The notes under the pieces are model-generated. The model worked only from the letters and a program-made list of their open reading frames with translations. It made no database searches and was not told where the DNA came from. Source: JACQFK01 sp964619955 (GTDB lineage: Bacteria > Planctomycetota > MHYJ01 > JACPRB01). Taken from it: a DNA stretch of 33,438 nt. The stretch covers positions 1-33,438 of the forward strand of contig CAZUJF010000053.1 in NCBI GenBank assembly GCA_964619955.1. The letters are read 5' to 3'. The position numbers and the translations under genes are program-made. Position 1 is the stretch's first letter; each line of letters starts with the position of its first letter. Shown here piece by piece: positions 6,705 to 14,116 of this stretch.

Positions 6705-7913
6705 ATGACCTCCTACTGGCTCGACGAGCCGTACGCGCCCCGGCCCGCCCTCCAGGGTCCGATAACGGCGGACGTCGCCGTCGTCGGCGGCGGCATCACC
6801 GGAGCCGCCTGCGCCCTGCTCCTCGCCCGCCGCGGCTCCCGCGTGGCCCTCCTGGAAGGCGGGGCCCTCGCCTCCGGCGCCAGCGGCCGCAACGCGGGCT
6901 TCCTCCTGGAAGGCCTGCACTCCTCGTACCGGATGGCCATCCGCTCCCACGGACGCGAGCGCGCCCGCGAGTTCTGGACCCTCACGCGCGAGAATCACCG
7001 CCTGCTGGCGGACTTGATCCGCGAGGAGGGCATCGCCTGCGACTACGCGCGGAACGGCAGCTACACGCTCGCCCCCAGCGAGAACGAGGCGGAGGCCCTC
7101 CAGAAGAGCCTGCGGCCGCTCGGCGAGGACGGCTTCGCCGCGGAATTCCTCGACGACAGCGACCTCGCCCGCCTCTTTCCCCGCGCCGGCTTCCGCGCCG
7201 GCCTCTTCCATCCCGGCAACGGCGAGATCCATCCCGCCCGCCTGGTGCGCGGCCTCGCCCTCGCCGCGGAACGCCGCGGCGCCCGCCTCTTCGAACACAC
7301 GCGCGTCGAACGCCTCGATCCGGACGGGCTCCTGACGGCCGGCGGACGCGTGAGCGCCCCGGTCGTGGTGCTCGCGGCCAACGCCCTCCTCGGAGCCCTG
7401 CACCCCTGCTTCCGCGGGACCGTGGTCCCCATGCGCGGACAGGCGCTCGCCACCGAGCCCTGCCCCCGGCGCATCCTGCCCGCGCCCGTCTATGCGGATT
7501 TCGGATTCGAATATTTCCGCCAGCTGGCGGACGGGCGCATCGTGGCCGGCGGCGGACGGCGGGCCGCGCTCGAAGCCGAGCGCAGCAGCGACGCGGTTCC
7601 GACCGCGCCCGTCCAGGAGGCCATCGAGCGCTTTCTCCGGGCCGTGCTCCCCGACTTCGCCGGCCTGCGCATCACGCACCGCTGGGCGGGCACCATGGCC
7701 TGGAGCGCGGACGAGATCCCGAACATCGGCCGCGTCCCGGGCACGGCGAACCTCTACGCCGCGGGCGGCTACCACGGCCACGGGCTCGCGTTCTCGATCA
7801 TCGCGGCGCAGGCGCTGACCGAACTCATCCTCGACGGGAAAAGCTCCCGGGACCTGGCCCTCTTCGACCCCGCCCGCCACGACGGGCTTGCATCCCGGGA
7901 ACGGAATCCCTAG
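6705..7913 (+). CDS. FAD-dependent oxidoreductase, DAO family (PuuB-like)
   Basis: A 402-residue protein of the D-amino-acid oxidase (DAO) family. The FAD-binding Rossmann motif GGGITG lies near residue 30, followed by the acidic residue of LLEGG. Next comes GASGRNAG, typical of amine and amino-acid oxidases such as gamma-glutamylputrescine oxidase and glycine/sarcosine oxidases. The C-terminal FAD motif is NLYAAGGYHGHGLAFS. It likely oxidises the C-N bond of a secondary amine or amino acid, producing an imine. The exact substrate cannot be read. The ATG at 6705 is preferred to one 24 codons upstream, because the extra segment crosses the -10 box and does not resemble the family. It is divergent from the outer-membrane protein gene and is followed directly by the metal uptake operon. 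Confidence 0.85.
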   Translation: MTSYWLDEPYAPRPALQGPITADVAVVGGGITGAACALLLARRGSRVALLEGGALASGASGRNAGFLLEGLHSSYRMAIRSHGRERAREFWTLTRENHRLLADLIREEGIACDYARNGSYTLAPSENEAEALQKSLRPLGEDGFAAEFLDDSDLARLFPRAGFRAGLFHPGNGEIHPARLVRGLALAAERRGARLFEHTRVERLDPDGLLTAGGRVSAPVVVLAANALLGALHPCFRGTVVPMRGQALATEPCPRRILPAPVYADFGFEYFRQLADGRIVAGGGRRAALEAERSSDAVPTAPVQEAIERFLRAVLPDFAGLRITHRWAGTMAWSADEIPNIGRVPGTANLYAAGGYHGHGLAFSIIAAQALTELILDGKSSRDLALFDPARHDGLASRERNP

Positions 7914-7916
7914 TGT
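7888..7916 (+). promoter_or_regulatory. Promoter TTGCAT-N17-TAGTGT for the metal uptake operon
   Basis: TTGCAT (7888-7893) and TAGTGT (7911-7916) are spaced by exactly 17 bases, inside the end of the oxidoreductase gene. The -10 contains that gene's TAG stop. The GTG start at 7924 lies seven bases after the -10, so the mRNA would have virtually no leader. No palindromic Zur/Fur-type operator was recognised around it. Confidence 0.6.
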
Positions 7917-7923
7917 AAGAACC

Positions 7924-8277
7924 GTGTTGAAGCGCCTCCCCGGGCTCCTGGCCGCGATCGTCTACCTGCTGGCGCAGGCGGGCCTGCTCGCTCACGCCTC
8001 GGAGCTGCCGGAAATCTGCCATCACTGCGACGGGGCCGGCGCCGAGCTCCACTGCGGCGACGAGGACTGCGCCGACGGCGCCCACCACCATCATCATTCG
8101 CACGCGCACCATCCCGGCAGCTGCCGCGCCTGCGGCGCCGCCGCCTTCGCGCTGATCGAGACGCCGTCGCTCGAAACCCTGGCGCTCGAATCCCCCGCCC
8201 CCGCGGACGCCGCGGTCCGCCTCCGGGGCGCCGGGACGCTCCTCTGCCGTCCGATCCGGGCCCCTCCGGCGCGCTGA
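7924..8277 (+). CDS. Secreted His/Cys-rich putative metal-binding protein
   Basis: A 117-residue protein with a positively charged hydrophobic N-terminus (VLKRLPGLLAAIVYLLAQAG) that acts as signal or anchor. A dense metal-ligand region follows: ICHHC (31-35), HCGDEDC (43-49), a run of five His plus HSHAHH (54-63), and CRAC (67-70). No family is recognised. It is first in an operon with an outer-membrane barrel and a ZnuABC-type transporter, so a periplasmic zinc buffer or a carrier passing metal to the binding protein is a reasonable inference. GTG at 7924 is chosen from its spacing to the promoter. TTG at 7927 is equally possible. An earlier ATG at 7888 overlaps the -35 box. Confidence 0.7.
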   Translation: MLKRLPGLLAAIVYLLAQAGLLAHASELPEICHHCDGAGAELHCGDEDCADGAHHHHHSHAHHPGSCRACGAAAFALIETPSLETLALESPAPADAAVRLRGAGTLLCRPIRAPPAR

Positions 8278-8321
8278 CGCGTCCCGGACCCCGCTTTGCT
8301 TTCCGACTCCAGAGGACTCTC

Positions 8322-9626
8322 ATGACCGCTCTGTTTCTGATTTCCGTTTCCCTGCTCGCCCAGGACTCGCCCCTGGACCAGGCCTTGAAGGAGGCCGGGG
8401 CGCAGCCCAAGCCCGACCTGGCGTCCACGCGGGTGGGCCAGGCCAATCTTCGCCTCATCGAACTCTCGCTCGACAGCCTGCTCGCCGCCGGCGCCTCCAA
8501 CCAGCGCGACGACGAGTTGCAGAACCTCCAGGGCGGCGGCCACGATCCGCGCAAACGCGGCTTCACCGTCCAGAACGTGGAACTCTCCGCCAAGGCCGCG
8601 GTGGACCCCTACTTCAACGCCGAGGCGCACCTCGTCTACCTCATCGACCCCATCGAGGGCGGCAGCGTCGTCGAACTCGAGGAGGCTTTCGCCGTCACGC
8701 AGGCGCTGCCGTTCGGACTGCAGATCAAGGCGGGCCAGTACTTCACCGAATTCGGACGCCTCAACGCCCAGCATCCGCATCAGTGGGACTTCCTCGATCA
8801 GCCCGTCCTCCTCACGCGGCTCTTCGGGCCCGACGGGCTCCGGGGGCCGGGGCTGCGGACCGCCTGGCTGCTGCCGCTGCCCTTCTTCTCCGAATTCATC
8901 GGCGGCATCCAGAACGCCAACGGCGAAACGATGGCCAGTTTCTACGCGAGCGAGGAATACTACGGAGAGCGCCCCGTCGGCGGACGCCAGTACGTGGACC
9001 AGGACGTCCGCAATCTCGGCGATCTCCTCTACTCCCTGCGCTGGCACAACTCCTTCGAGCTCGGCGGCGAGCTGACGGCCGTCGTCGGCGCCTCCGCGCT
9101 CTTCGGGCCCAACGCCAGCGGCGAGGCCGGCCAGACGCGGATCTACGGCGCGGACCTGCGCTTCAAATGGCGCCCCGCGCAGAACGAACGCGGCTGGCCC
9201 TTCCTGGTCTGCCAGTCGGAGTTCCTCTACCGCGACTTCAAGGCCGCGGCGCAGGCCTTCGACCCGGACGCGGTCCCCGCCAGCGGCGACGAGTTCTTCG
9301 TGGATTCCAAACACCTGCTCGACTACGGATTCGTGACGCAACTGCTCTGGGGCTTTCAGAAGGACTGGGCCGCCGGGATCCGTTTCGAATGGGCCGACGG
9401 CCGCGGGGACTCCGTCACCCCCGCCACCGAGAACGACCCCTTCCGCGACCGGCGGATCCGGGCCTCCGCGCTGCTCGCGTGGAACCCGACGGAGTTCTCC
9501 CGGCTGCGGCTGCAATACAGCTTCGACGACGCCGAGCACCTGGAGCCCACGGAGGACGAGCTGGGCCACACGATCTGGCTCGGGCTCGAGGTCATGTTCG
9601 GAGCCCATTCCGCTCATTCGTATTGA
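8322..9626 (+). CDS. Outer-membrane porin-like barrel of the metal uptake operon
   Basis: A 434-residue protein with a short uncharged signal (MTALFLISVSLLAQ). It is rich in alternating amphipathic strands typical of a porin barrel: FTVQNVELSAKAAVDPYFNAEAH, LQIKAGQYFTEFGRL and similar. The last strand (HTIWLGLEVMFG) is followed by the His-containing tail AHSAHSY. No TonB box or plug domain is evident, so this looks like a passive or gated porin and not a TonB receptor. It lies 44 bp after the His-rich protein gene with the Shine-Dalgarno AGAGGA, and 11 bp before the binding-protein gene. The setting suggests it lets metal, probably zinc, cross the outer membrane. Specificity is an inference. 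Confidence 0.75.
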   Translation: MTALFLISVSLLAQDSPLDQALKEAGAQPKPDLASTRVGQANLRLIELSLDSLLAAGASNQRDDELQNLQGGGHDPRKRGFTVQNVELSAKAAVDPYFNAEAHLVYLIDPIEGGSVVELEEAFAVTQALPFGLQIKAGQYFTEFGRLNAQHPHQWDFLDQPVLLTRLFGPDGLRGPGLRTAWLLPLPFFSEFIGGIQNANGETMASFYASEEYYGERPVGGRQYVDQDVRNLGDLLYSLRWHNSFELGGELTAVVGASALFGPNASGEAGQTRIYGADLRFKWRPAQNERGWPFLVCQSEFLYRDFKAAAQAFDPDAVPASGDEFFVDSKHLLDYGFVTQLLWGFQKDWAAGIRFEWADGRGDSVTPATENDPFRDRRIRASALLAWNPTEFSRLRLQYSFDDAEHLEPTEDELGHTIWLGLEVMFGAHSAHSY

Positions 9627-9637
9627 GGACGAACCCG

Positions 9638-10660
9638 ATGATGCGCACCCTCGTCCTGCTGGCGCTTCCGGTCTTCGGCTGGATCCCCGCGATGGAACCG
9701 CTCAAGATCTGTTGCACGGTCCCCGACCTGGGCTCCCTCGCCCGCGAGGTGGGCGGCGAGCAGGTCTCCGTCACGGTCTTTTCCAAGGGCAGCGAGGACC
9801 CTCATTTCCTCGAAGCCAAGCCCAGCTTCATCAAGGCGCTCAATCAGGCCGACCTGCTCGTCTTCGTCGGCATGGACCTCGAGGCGGGGTACCTGCCGAC
9901 GCTCGTGCAGAACGCGCGCAACGCCCGCGTGCTGCCCGGAGCGCCGGGCCACGTCGACGCCTCCGCCGCGGTGAAGCCGCTGGAGCTCCCCACAGGGACG
10001 CTGGACCGCTCGATGGGGGACGTGCATCCGCTCGGCAATCCGCACTACCTGCTGGACCCCCTGAGGGCGCTGCAGGTGGCGGCCCTGCTGCGCGACCGCT
10101 TCGGCGCCGCGCGGCCCGAGTCGAAGGCCTTCTTCGACGGCCGCTATGAGGCCTTCCGCACGCGGCTCGGGAAGGCGCTCGTCGGCGAGGCGCTCTACGA
10201 GAAGTACCCGGCGGAATTCGAGAAGCTCGCGCTGCTGCATGAGAAGGGCGCGCTCGGGGCCTTCCTGGAGAAACATGCGGCGGGGCTGAAGCCCGGCGGC
10301 TGGATCGGCGCCCTCTTCGGCATCCACGGCACGAAGGTCGTGGCGGACCACAACCTCTGGCCCTACCTCGCGGAGCGCCACGGCCTGCGCGTGGTCGCGT
10401 TCCTCGAGCCGAAGCCCGGCATCTCCCCCACCACCAAGCAGCTCCAGCAGATCGTCACGCTCATCAAAGCCGAAGGGATCCGGGTGATCCTGACCTCCCC
10501 CTACTACGACCCCTGTTTCGCGAAGACAGTCTCCGACGCCACGGGGGCGCGGGCGGTCCTGCTGGCCCACCAGGTCGGCTCCCGCGAAGGCGCGGACGAC
10601 TATCTGACGATGATCGACGGCAACGTCAAGGCGCTCGCGGCCGCGTTTGCGGTCCGCTGA
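9638..10660 (+). CDS. znuA: Metal ABC transporter substrate-binding protein, ZnuA/TroA family
   Basis: A 340-residue cluster A-I solute-binding protein with an N-terminal signal (MMRTLVLLALPVFGWIPA). The metal site can be traced: His56 in EDPHFLEAKP, His130 or His136 in the GDVHPLGNPHYLLDP segment, His238 in ADHNLWPYL, and an acid in EPKPGISPT (Glu257) or YYDP (Asp291). The long His-rich loop of many ZnuA proteins is absent. Its place may be taken by the separate His-rich protein coded first in the operon. It should capture Zn2+ (or Mn2+) in the periplasm and deliver it to the permease. The start is ATG 9638 or ATG 9641, after GAGGA. The ATPase gene follows eight bases after the stop. Confidence 0.88.
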   Translation: MMRTLVLLALPVFGWIPAMEPLKICCTVPDLGSLAREVGGEQVSVTVFSKGSEDPHFLEAKPSFIKALNQADLLVFVGMDLEAGYLPTLVQNARNARVLPGAPGHVDASAAVKPLELPTGTLDRSMGDVHPLGNPHYLLDPLRALQVAALLRDRFGAARPESKAFFDGRYEAFRTRLGKALVGEALYEKYPAEFEKLALLHEKGALGAFLEKHAAGLKPGGWIGALFGIHGTKVVADHNLWPYLAERHGLRVVAFLEPKPGISPTTKQLQQIVTLIKAEGIRVILTSPYYDPCFAKTVSDATGARAVLLAHQVGSREGADDYLTMIDGNVKALAAAFAVR

Positions 10661-10668
10661 AGGATCCT

Positions 10669-11370
10669 ATGAACGCACTGCTTCGGGCCGACGGGATCAG
10701 CACCGGCTACGGTCCCAGGACCGTGCTGAAGGAAGTCTCGCTCGCGGTGTCTCCCGGCGAGTTCTGGTTCTTCCTCGGCCCCAACGGCGAGGGCAAGACG
10801 ACGCTCGTGCGCGCGCTGCTGGGCACGCTGCGCCCGAAGGAGGGCCGGGTCGTACGACCGTCCCCCTCGGGCATCGGCTTCGTGCCCCAGCGGGTGGACC
10901 TCAACGCCGCGCTGCCCGCCGCCGTGAGCGAGATCGTGGAGCTCGGCCTCGTGGGCCTGCGCTTCGGCCGGACGGAGACGGAGGAGCGGATCCGGCTCGC
11001 GCTGGACCGCGTGGGCCTCGGCGGCTTTGAAGCGAAGGAATACAACTCGCTCTCGGGCGGACAGCGCCAGCGGGTGCTGCTCGCGCGGGCGCTCGCGCGG
11101 CGTCCCGCGCTGCTCTACCTGGACGAGCCCACGAACGGCCTGGATCCCGCATCGGAGGAGTCGTTCCTGCGGGAGCTCGACCGCCTGCGGGCCGAGGGGC
11201 TGGCGCTGATCTTCGTCACGCACCAGGTCGCGCTGGCGGCGCGGCACGCGACCCACGTCGCGCTCTTCCGCGGCGGCCGCGTGGCGGCGGGGACGCGCGC
11301 GGAGCTCTTCACGGACGCGCGTCTCGCCGAGACCTACGGATTGTCCCTCAAGGCCGGGGGGGCGCCGTGA
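10669..11370 (+). CDS. znuC: Metal ABC transporter ATPase, ZnuC-like
   Basis: A 233-residue ABC ATPase. Walker A is GPNGEGKTT (37-45), a variant of the usual GxxGxGKST. The signature is LSGGQRQRV, Walker B is LLYLDEPTNGLDP, and the switch His is in VTHQ. It powers import of the metal brought by the ZnuA-like protein through the ZnuB-like permease. The Shine-Dalgarno AAGGAT sits just before the ATG. Its TGA overlaps the GTG of the permease gene by four bases (GTGA), so the two are translationally coupled. Confidence 0.9.
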   Translation: MNALLRADGISTGYGPRTVLKEVSLAVSPGEFWFFLGPNGEGKTTLVRALLGTLRPKEGRVVRPSPSGIGFVPQRVDLNAALPAAVSEIVELGLVGLRFGRTETEERIRLALDRVGLGGFEAKEYNSLSGGQRQRVLLARALARRPALLYLDEPTNGLDPASEESFLRELDRLRAEGLALIFVTHQVALAARHATHVALFRGGRVAAGTRAELFTDARLAETYGLSLKAGGAP

Positions 11371-12233
11371 TCGGGGAATTCATCGAGTCCTGGGCGCTCG
11401 CGCACAACGCCTACATGGCAGGCTGGCTGATCGCCGCGGCGCTCGCGTTGCTGGGGGTGCTCATCGTGGCGCGGGACCAGATCTTCCTGGGCGCGGCAGT
11501 GACGGAGGCCTCGACGCTCGGGGCCGCGCTGGCGATGTGGCTGGGCACGACGGTGGGCTCGACGGCGACGCACTGGCACGAGAACGACCTGCTCCTGCGC
11601 GGGCTGGCGGTGCTCTTCTCGGTGGCGGCCACGCTGCTGACGGTGCGCGGCGGCGGACCCGGCCGCGAGACGCACGAGGCGATCACGGGCTGGATCTTCC
11701 TGGTCTCCTCGGCGGGCTCGATCCTGCTGGTCTCGCACACGCCGCACGGGCTGGAGGAGATCCGCCGGCTCTTGTCTTCGAGCATCATCGGGGCGCAGAC
11801 GGCCGACGTCGTCGTGTTCGCCGCGATCCTGCTGGCGACGGCGGCGCTGCTGCGGCTGTTCCGGCGCTCGATCCTAATGACGGTGCTGGATCCGCAGACG
11901 GCGGCGGCGCTGGGGGTGTCGACGCGGCTCTGGTCGCTGGGGCTGGCGGCGTGGATCGGCCTGGCGATCGGCCTCTCGCTGCGGGTTTCGGGGACGCTCT
12001 ACACGTTCGCGTGCCTGGTGCTGCCCGCGCTGGTGGCGCGCAACGTCTGCCGCCGGATCTCGCCGATGTTCTGGGTCTCCCCGCTGGCGGCGCTCGTGTG
12101 TTCGAGCCTGGGCTTCGTCGTGGCGAACCACGCGGACTTCCCGCCCGCGCAGATGACGGTGGCCTTCATGGGCCTGCTGCTCGTCGCGGCCTGGTCCCTG
12201 CGCTTCATCCGCCGCCGGCTGCTGGCGGGCTAG
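11367..12233 (+). CDS. znuB: Metal ABC transporter permease, ZnuB-like (ABC-3 family)
   Basis: A 288-residue integral membrane protein with seven to nine hydrophobic segments. Conserved ABC-3 features are LLGVLIVARDQIFLGAAVTEAS near the N-terminus, LDPQTAAALGV in the coupling-loop region, and SLRVSGTLYTFACLVLPALVA. Translation starts at the GTG in a four-base overlap with the ATPase gene. The protein ends at TAG 12231-12233. Downstream of that stop, still in the same frame, lies a near-copy of its own segment DFPPAQMTVAFMGLL, described as a separate relic. It completes the outer-membrane, periplasm and inner-membrane metal uptake route coded in this operon. Confidence 0.9.
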   Translation: MIGEFIESWALAHNAYMAGWLIAAALALLGVLIVARDQIFLGAAVTEASTLGAALAMWLGTTVGSTATHWHENDLLLRGLAVLFSVAATLLTVRGGGPGRETHEAITGWIFLVSSAGSILLVSHTPHGLEEIRRLLSSSIIGAQTADVVVFAAILLATAALLRLFRRSILMTVLDPQTAAALGVSTRLWSLGLAAWIGLAIGLSLRVSGTLYTFACLVLPALVARNVCRRISPMFWVSPLAALVCSSLGFVVANHADFPPAQMTVAFMGLLLVAAWSLRFIRRRLLAG

Positions 12234-12347
12234 CCTGCCCCCACGGACTTCCCGTCCGCCCAGCTGACGGTGGCCTTCATGGGTCTCCTGCACTTGCGAC
12301 AGGGACCGCCGCAATGCCGGGGCGACGGGAGGCCCCCTTCGCGCTGA
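12234..12347 (+). pseudogene. In-frame relic of a second ZnuB-like C-terminus after the permease stop
   Basis: Right after the TAG, in the same frame and open to TGA 12345-12347, codons from 12246 read DFPSAQLTVAFMGLL. The live permease has DFPPAQMTVAFMGLL starting at 12135. The two DNA stretches (12134-12180 and 12245-12291) agree at 42 of 47 positions by my count and are exactly 111 bp (37 codons) apart. Three of the five differences are synonymous, and the two amino-acid changes are P to S and M to L. After the match the sequence becomes unrelated (HLRQGPPQ...). It looks like the remnant of a paralogous permease or an old in-frame tandem duplication. Confidence 0.65.
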
Positions 12348-12350
12348 TGC

Positions 12351-13997
12351 TCAGCGAGGCCGCTGCGAGTCGAGGAGCCGGAGGTTGTCGCGCAGCTGCT
12401 CCGTGGTCCTGGCACGGGCCCAGGCATCCCGCACCTTGTCCTGGTAAGCGCGCTCCTCCCGCATGTGGCGGTCGAGTTCCTCCCCGAGCCTCCGGTTATC
12501 GTCGCCGAAATTGCCCATCCCGGAATTGAGGACCTTGTCGATGTCGTACTTCGCGATTTCGTCCTTCGCACGCTGCCGTTCCCTCTGTTCGCGAAGGAAC
12601 TCGGCTTCCTGGGTCGCTTGGACCCGCCGCGCGCCTTCCTCCGCCGCGGCGATCTGCCGGTGATACTCCTCGGTCTTTGGAAGCGGGACGGGGGGGAGCG
12701 TGGGATTCAGCTTGCGCGCCTGGGCGAGATATCGGGGGGCCCAGATGTAATTGCCCAAGTGCTCCGCGGCGATGGCCCGGAGATACCATGCCTCCCCGCA
12801 TCGTTTGTACATGCCGTCGGTGAGCGCCGCCATGCTGTGCTCGACCTGCTTCCAGTCCTGGCTCCGGAAGGCCGCGACCCCCCGCATCGTGATCACCTCA
12901 TGATCGCGATTCCAGGCCGGATCGGGCCTCGCCTTCAGCGCCTTGGATAGATCGGCGCCGGCGCTTTTTACGCTCCCCATGTTCTCGGTCAGGAAGAGGA
13001 TCTTCATGCGGAAGTAGCAGACGTCGACGTGCTCGGGGTCCAGCGCGAAGGCCCCCTCGAAGTCTCGGAGCGCGGTCTGGAGGAGCCCCCGATCCCCCTG
13101 CTTCGCCATCCCCTGCGCAAAGCGGATCCGGCCCCGCCGCTCGTGGCACTGGGCCCGGCGCTCCGGTCCGAGCACCTCCGGCCCCCCGAACTTCTTCTTC
13201 AGATCCGAGGAACGCTTCTCTCCCGCCTCGAGGGCCTGGGCATACCGGGAGACCGCGAGGTCGACGTCCTTGTCCCCTTCGGCGATCAGCCCCAGGCGGA
13301 GAAGAGCGACCTCCGACCCGAAGGGATACTTCGCTTCGGCCGCGAGGTACTTGGATTTCGCTTCGGCGATCGCGCCTCTCTGGAAGGCCAGATGGCCCAG
13401 CGCCCACTGAGGGCGGGGCGACTCCGGATCGATCTCGGCGGCGCGGAGGGCGTCCGCGCGGGCCCGTTTCTCATCGTCCGGCCCCCGCCGGAGCATCAAG
13501 AGGGAGGCCCGACCCAGGAGGGCTTCCGCCGACGCAGGTTCCCGCTTCACCCGCGACTCCGCGGCGGCGACTTCGGCGTCCAACAGGCTTCTTGACACGC
13601 CGGCCAGGAGCTTCTTTCGTCTTTCCATGGACTCACTTCCCGGCACGCTGGACCGGATCGACTCCTGGAAGTCCGCTGCGGCCCGATCGGGGTCCCCGAG
13701 CGCCAGGTGAACCTCCCCCCGCGCCTCGTGGTAGTTGGTCAGCTGGTACCTCCAGAGATCCAGAGGCGCGGGAACCGGGAGCAGGCCCAGGGCCAGATTG
13801 AACTCCCTGAGCGCGCCCGGGTAATCCTTCGCTTCCTTAAGCCGGTACGCCTCCCGGGCGTGAACGCCGACCTCCTCCTTGGCGGTGAGGAGGGGATCCA
13901 GGGGCTGCAGACCCGAACAGCCGCTGGAAAGCGCCGCGAGCAGGAGCACCGCGCGGACGGCCCGCACGGGCCCGCAAGGGAACGAGAGTTCGATCAT
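12351..13997 (-). CDS. TPR-repeat lipoprotein
   Basis: A 548-residue protein with a lipoprotein signal: a charged n-region, the hydrophobic VLLLAALSSG, and the lipobox Cys at residue 27. The body consists of helical TPR-like repeats, for example around AREAYRLKEAKDYPGALREFNLALGLLP, AAADFQESIR, LLGRASLLML, AKSKYLAAEAKYP and LRDFEGAFALDPEHVDV. A charged coiled-coil stretch (EEGARRVQATQEAEFLREQRERQRAKDEIAKY) and a helical tail end the chain. TPR lipoproteins usually scaffold envelope complexes, but its partner is unknown. The Shine-Dalgarno GGAGGA precedes the ATG. It is the last gene of a minus-strand series after the sigma and anti-sigma genes, but it has its own -10 box 119 bp downstream of the anti-sigma gene. 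Confidence 0.8.
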   Translation of the reverse strand: MIELSFPCGPVRAVRAVLLLAALSSGCSGLQPLDPLLTAKEEVGVHAREAYRLKEAKDYPGALREFNLALGLLPVPAPLDLWRYQLTNYHEARGEVHLALGDPDRAAADFQESIRSSVPGSESMERRKKLLAGVSRSLLDAEVAAAESRVKREPASAEALLGRASLLMLRRGPDDEKRARADALRAAEIDPESPRPQWALGHLAFQRGAIAEAKSKYLAAEAKYPFGSEVALLRLGLIAEGDKDVDLAVSRYAQALEAGEKRSSDLKKKFGGPEVLGPERRAQCHERRGRIRFAQGMAKQGDRGLLQTALRDFEGAFALDPEHVDVCYFRMKILFLTENMGSVKSAGADLSKALKARPDPAWNRDHEVITMRGVAAFRSQDWKQVEHSMAALTDGMYKRCGEAWYLRAIAAEHLGNYIWAPRYLAQARKLNPTLPPVPLPKTEEYHRQIAAAEEGARRVQATQEAEFLREQRERQRAKDEIAKYDIDKVLNSGMGNFGDDNRRLGEELDRHMREERAYQDKVRDAWARARTTEQLRDNLRLLDSQRPR

Positions 13998-14021
13998 GGT
14001 GCGTCCTCCAGAGCGGCCGTC

Positions 14022-14027
14022 ATCATA
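14022..14027 (-). promoter_or_regulatory. -10 box TATGAT for the TPR lipoprotein gene
   Basis: TATGAT on the minus strand lies 24 bases before the ATG at 13997. The leader in between holds the Shine-Dalgarno GGAGGA. No clear -35 was found. Confidence 0.45.
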
Positions 14028-14116
14028 CTTCCATGGGCCGGGTCTGAATAGGTCTCCGAGAACTCACTCCCGCGTCGGAGGCTCCCCGGATGCCTGCGGT
14101 CAGGCCGGATAACCCC

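Noticed and set aside
7850..7923. Zur or Fur operator before the metal operon
   Set aside because: No AT-rich palindrome of the usual form is visible around the promoter, so metal control remains unsupported by sequence.
8094..8125. HHHHH run as a vector-derived tag or sequencing artefact
   Set aside because: It is embedded among natural Cys/His motifs in a complete secreted protein at the head of a metal transport operon.
12230..12350. A second small gene after znuB starting at the internal ATG 12279
   Set aside because: The frame is only a short relic of the permease C-terminus followed by unrelated codons, with no Shine-Dalgarno or -10 box.
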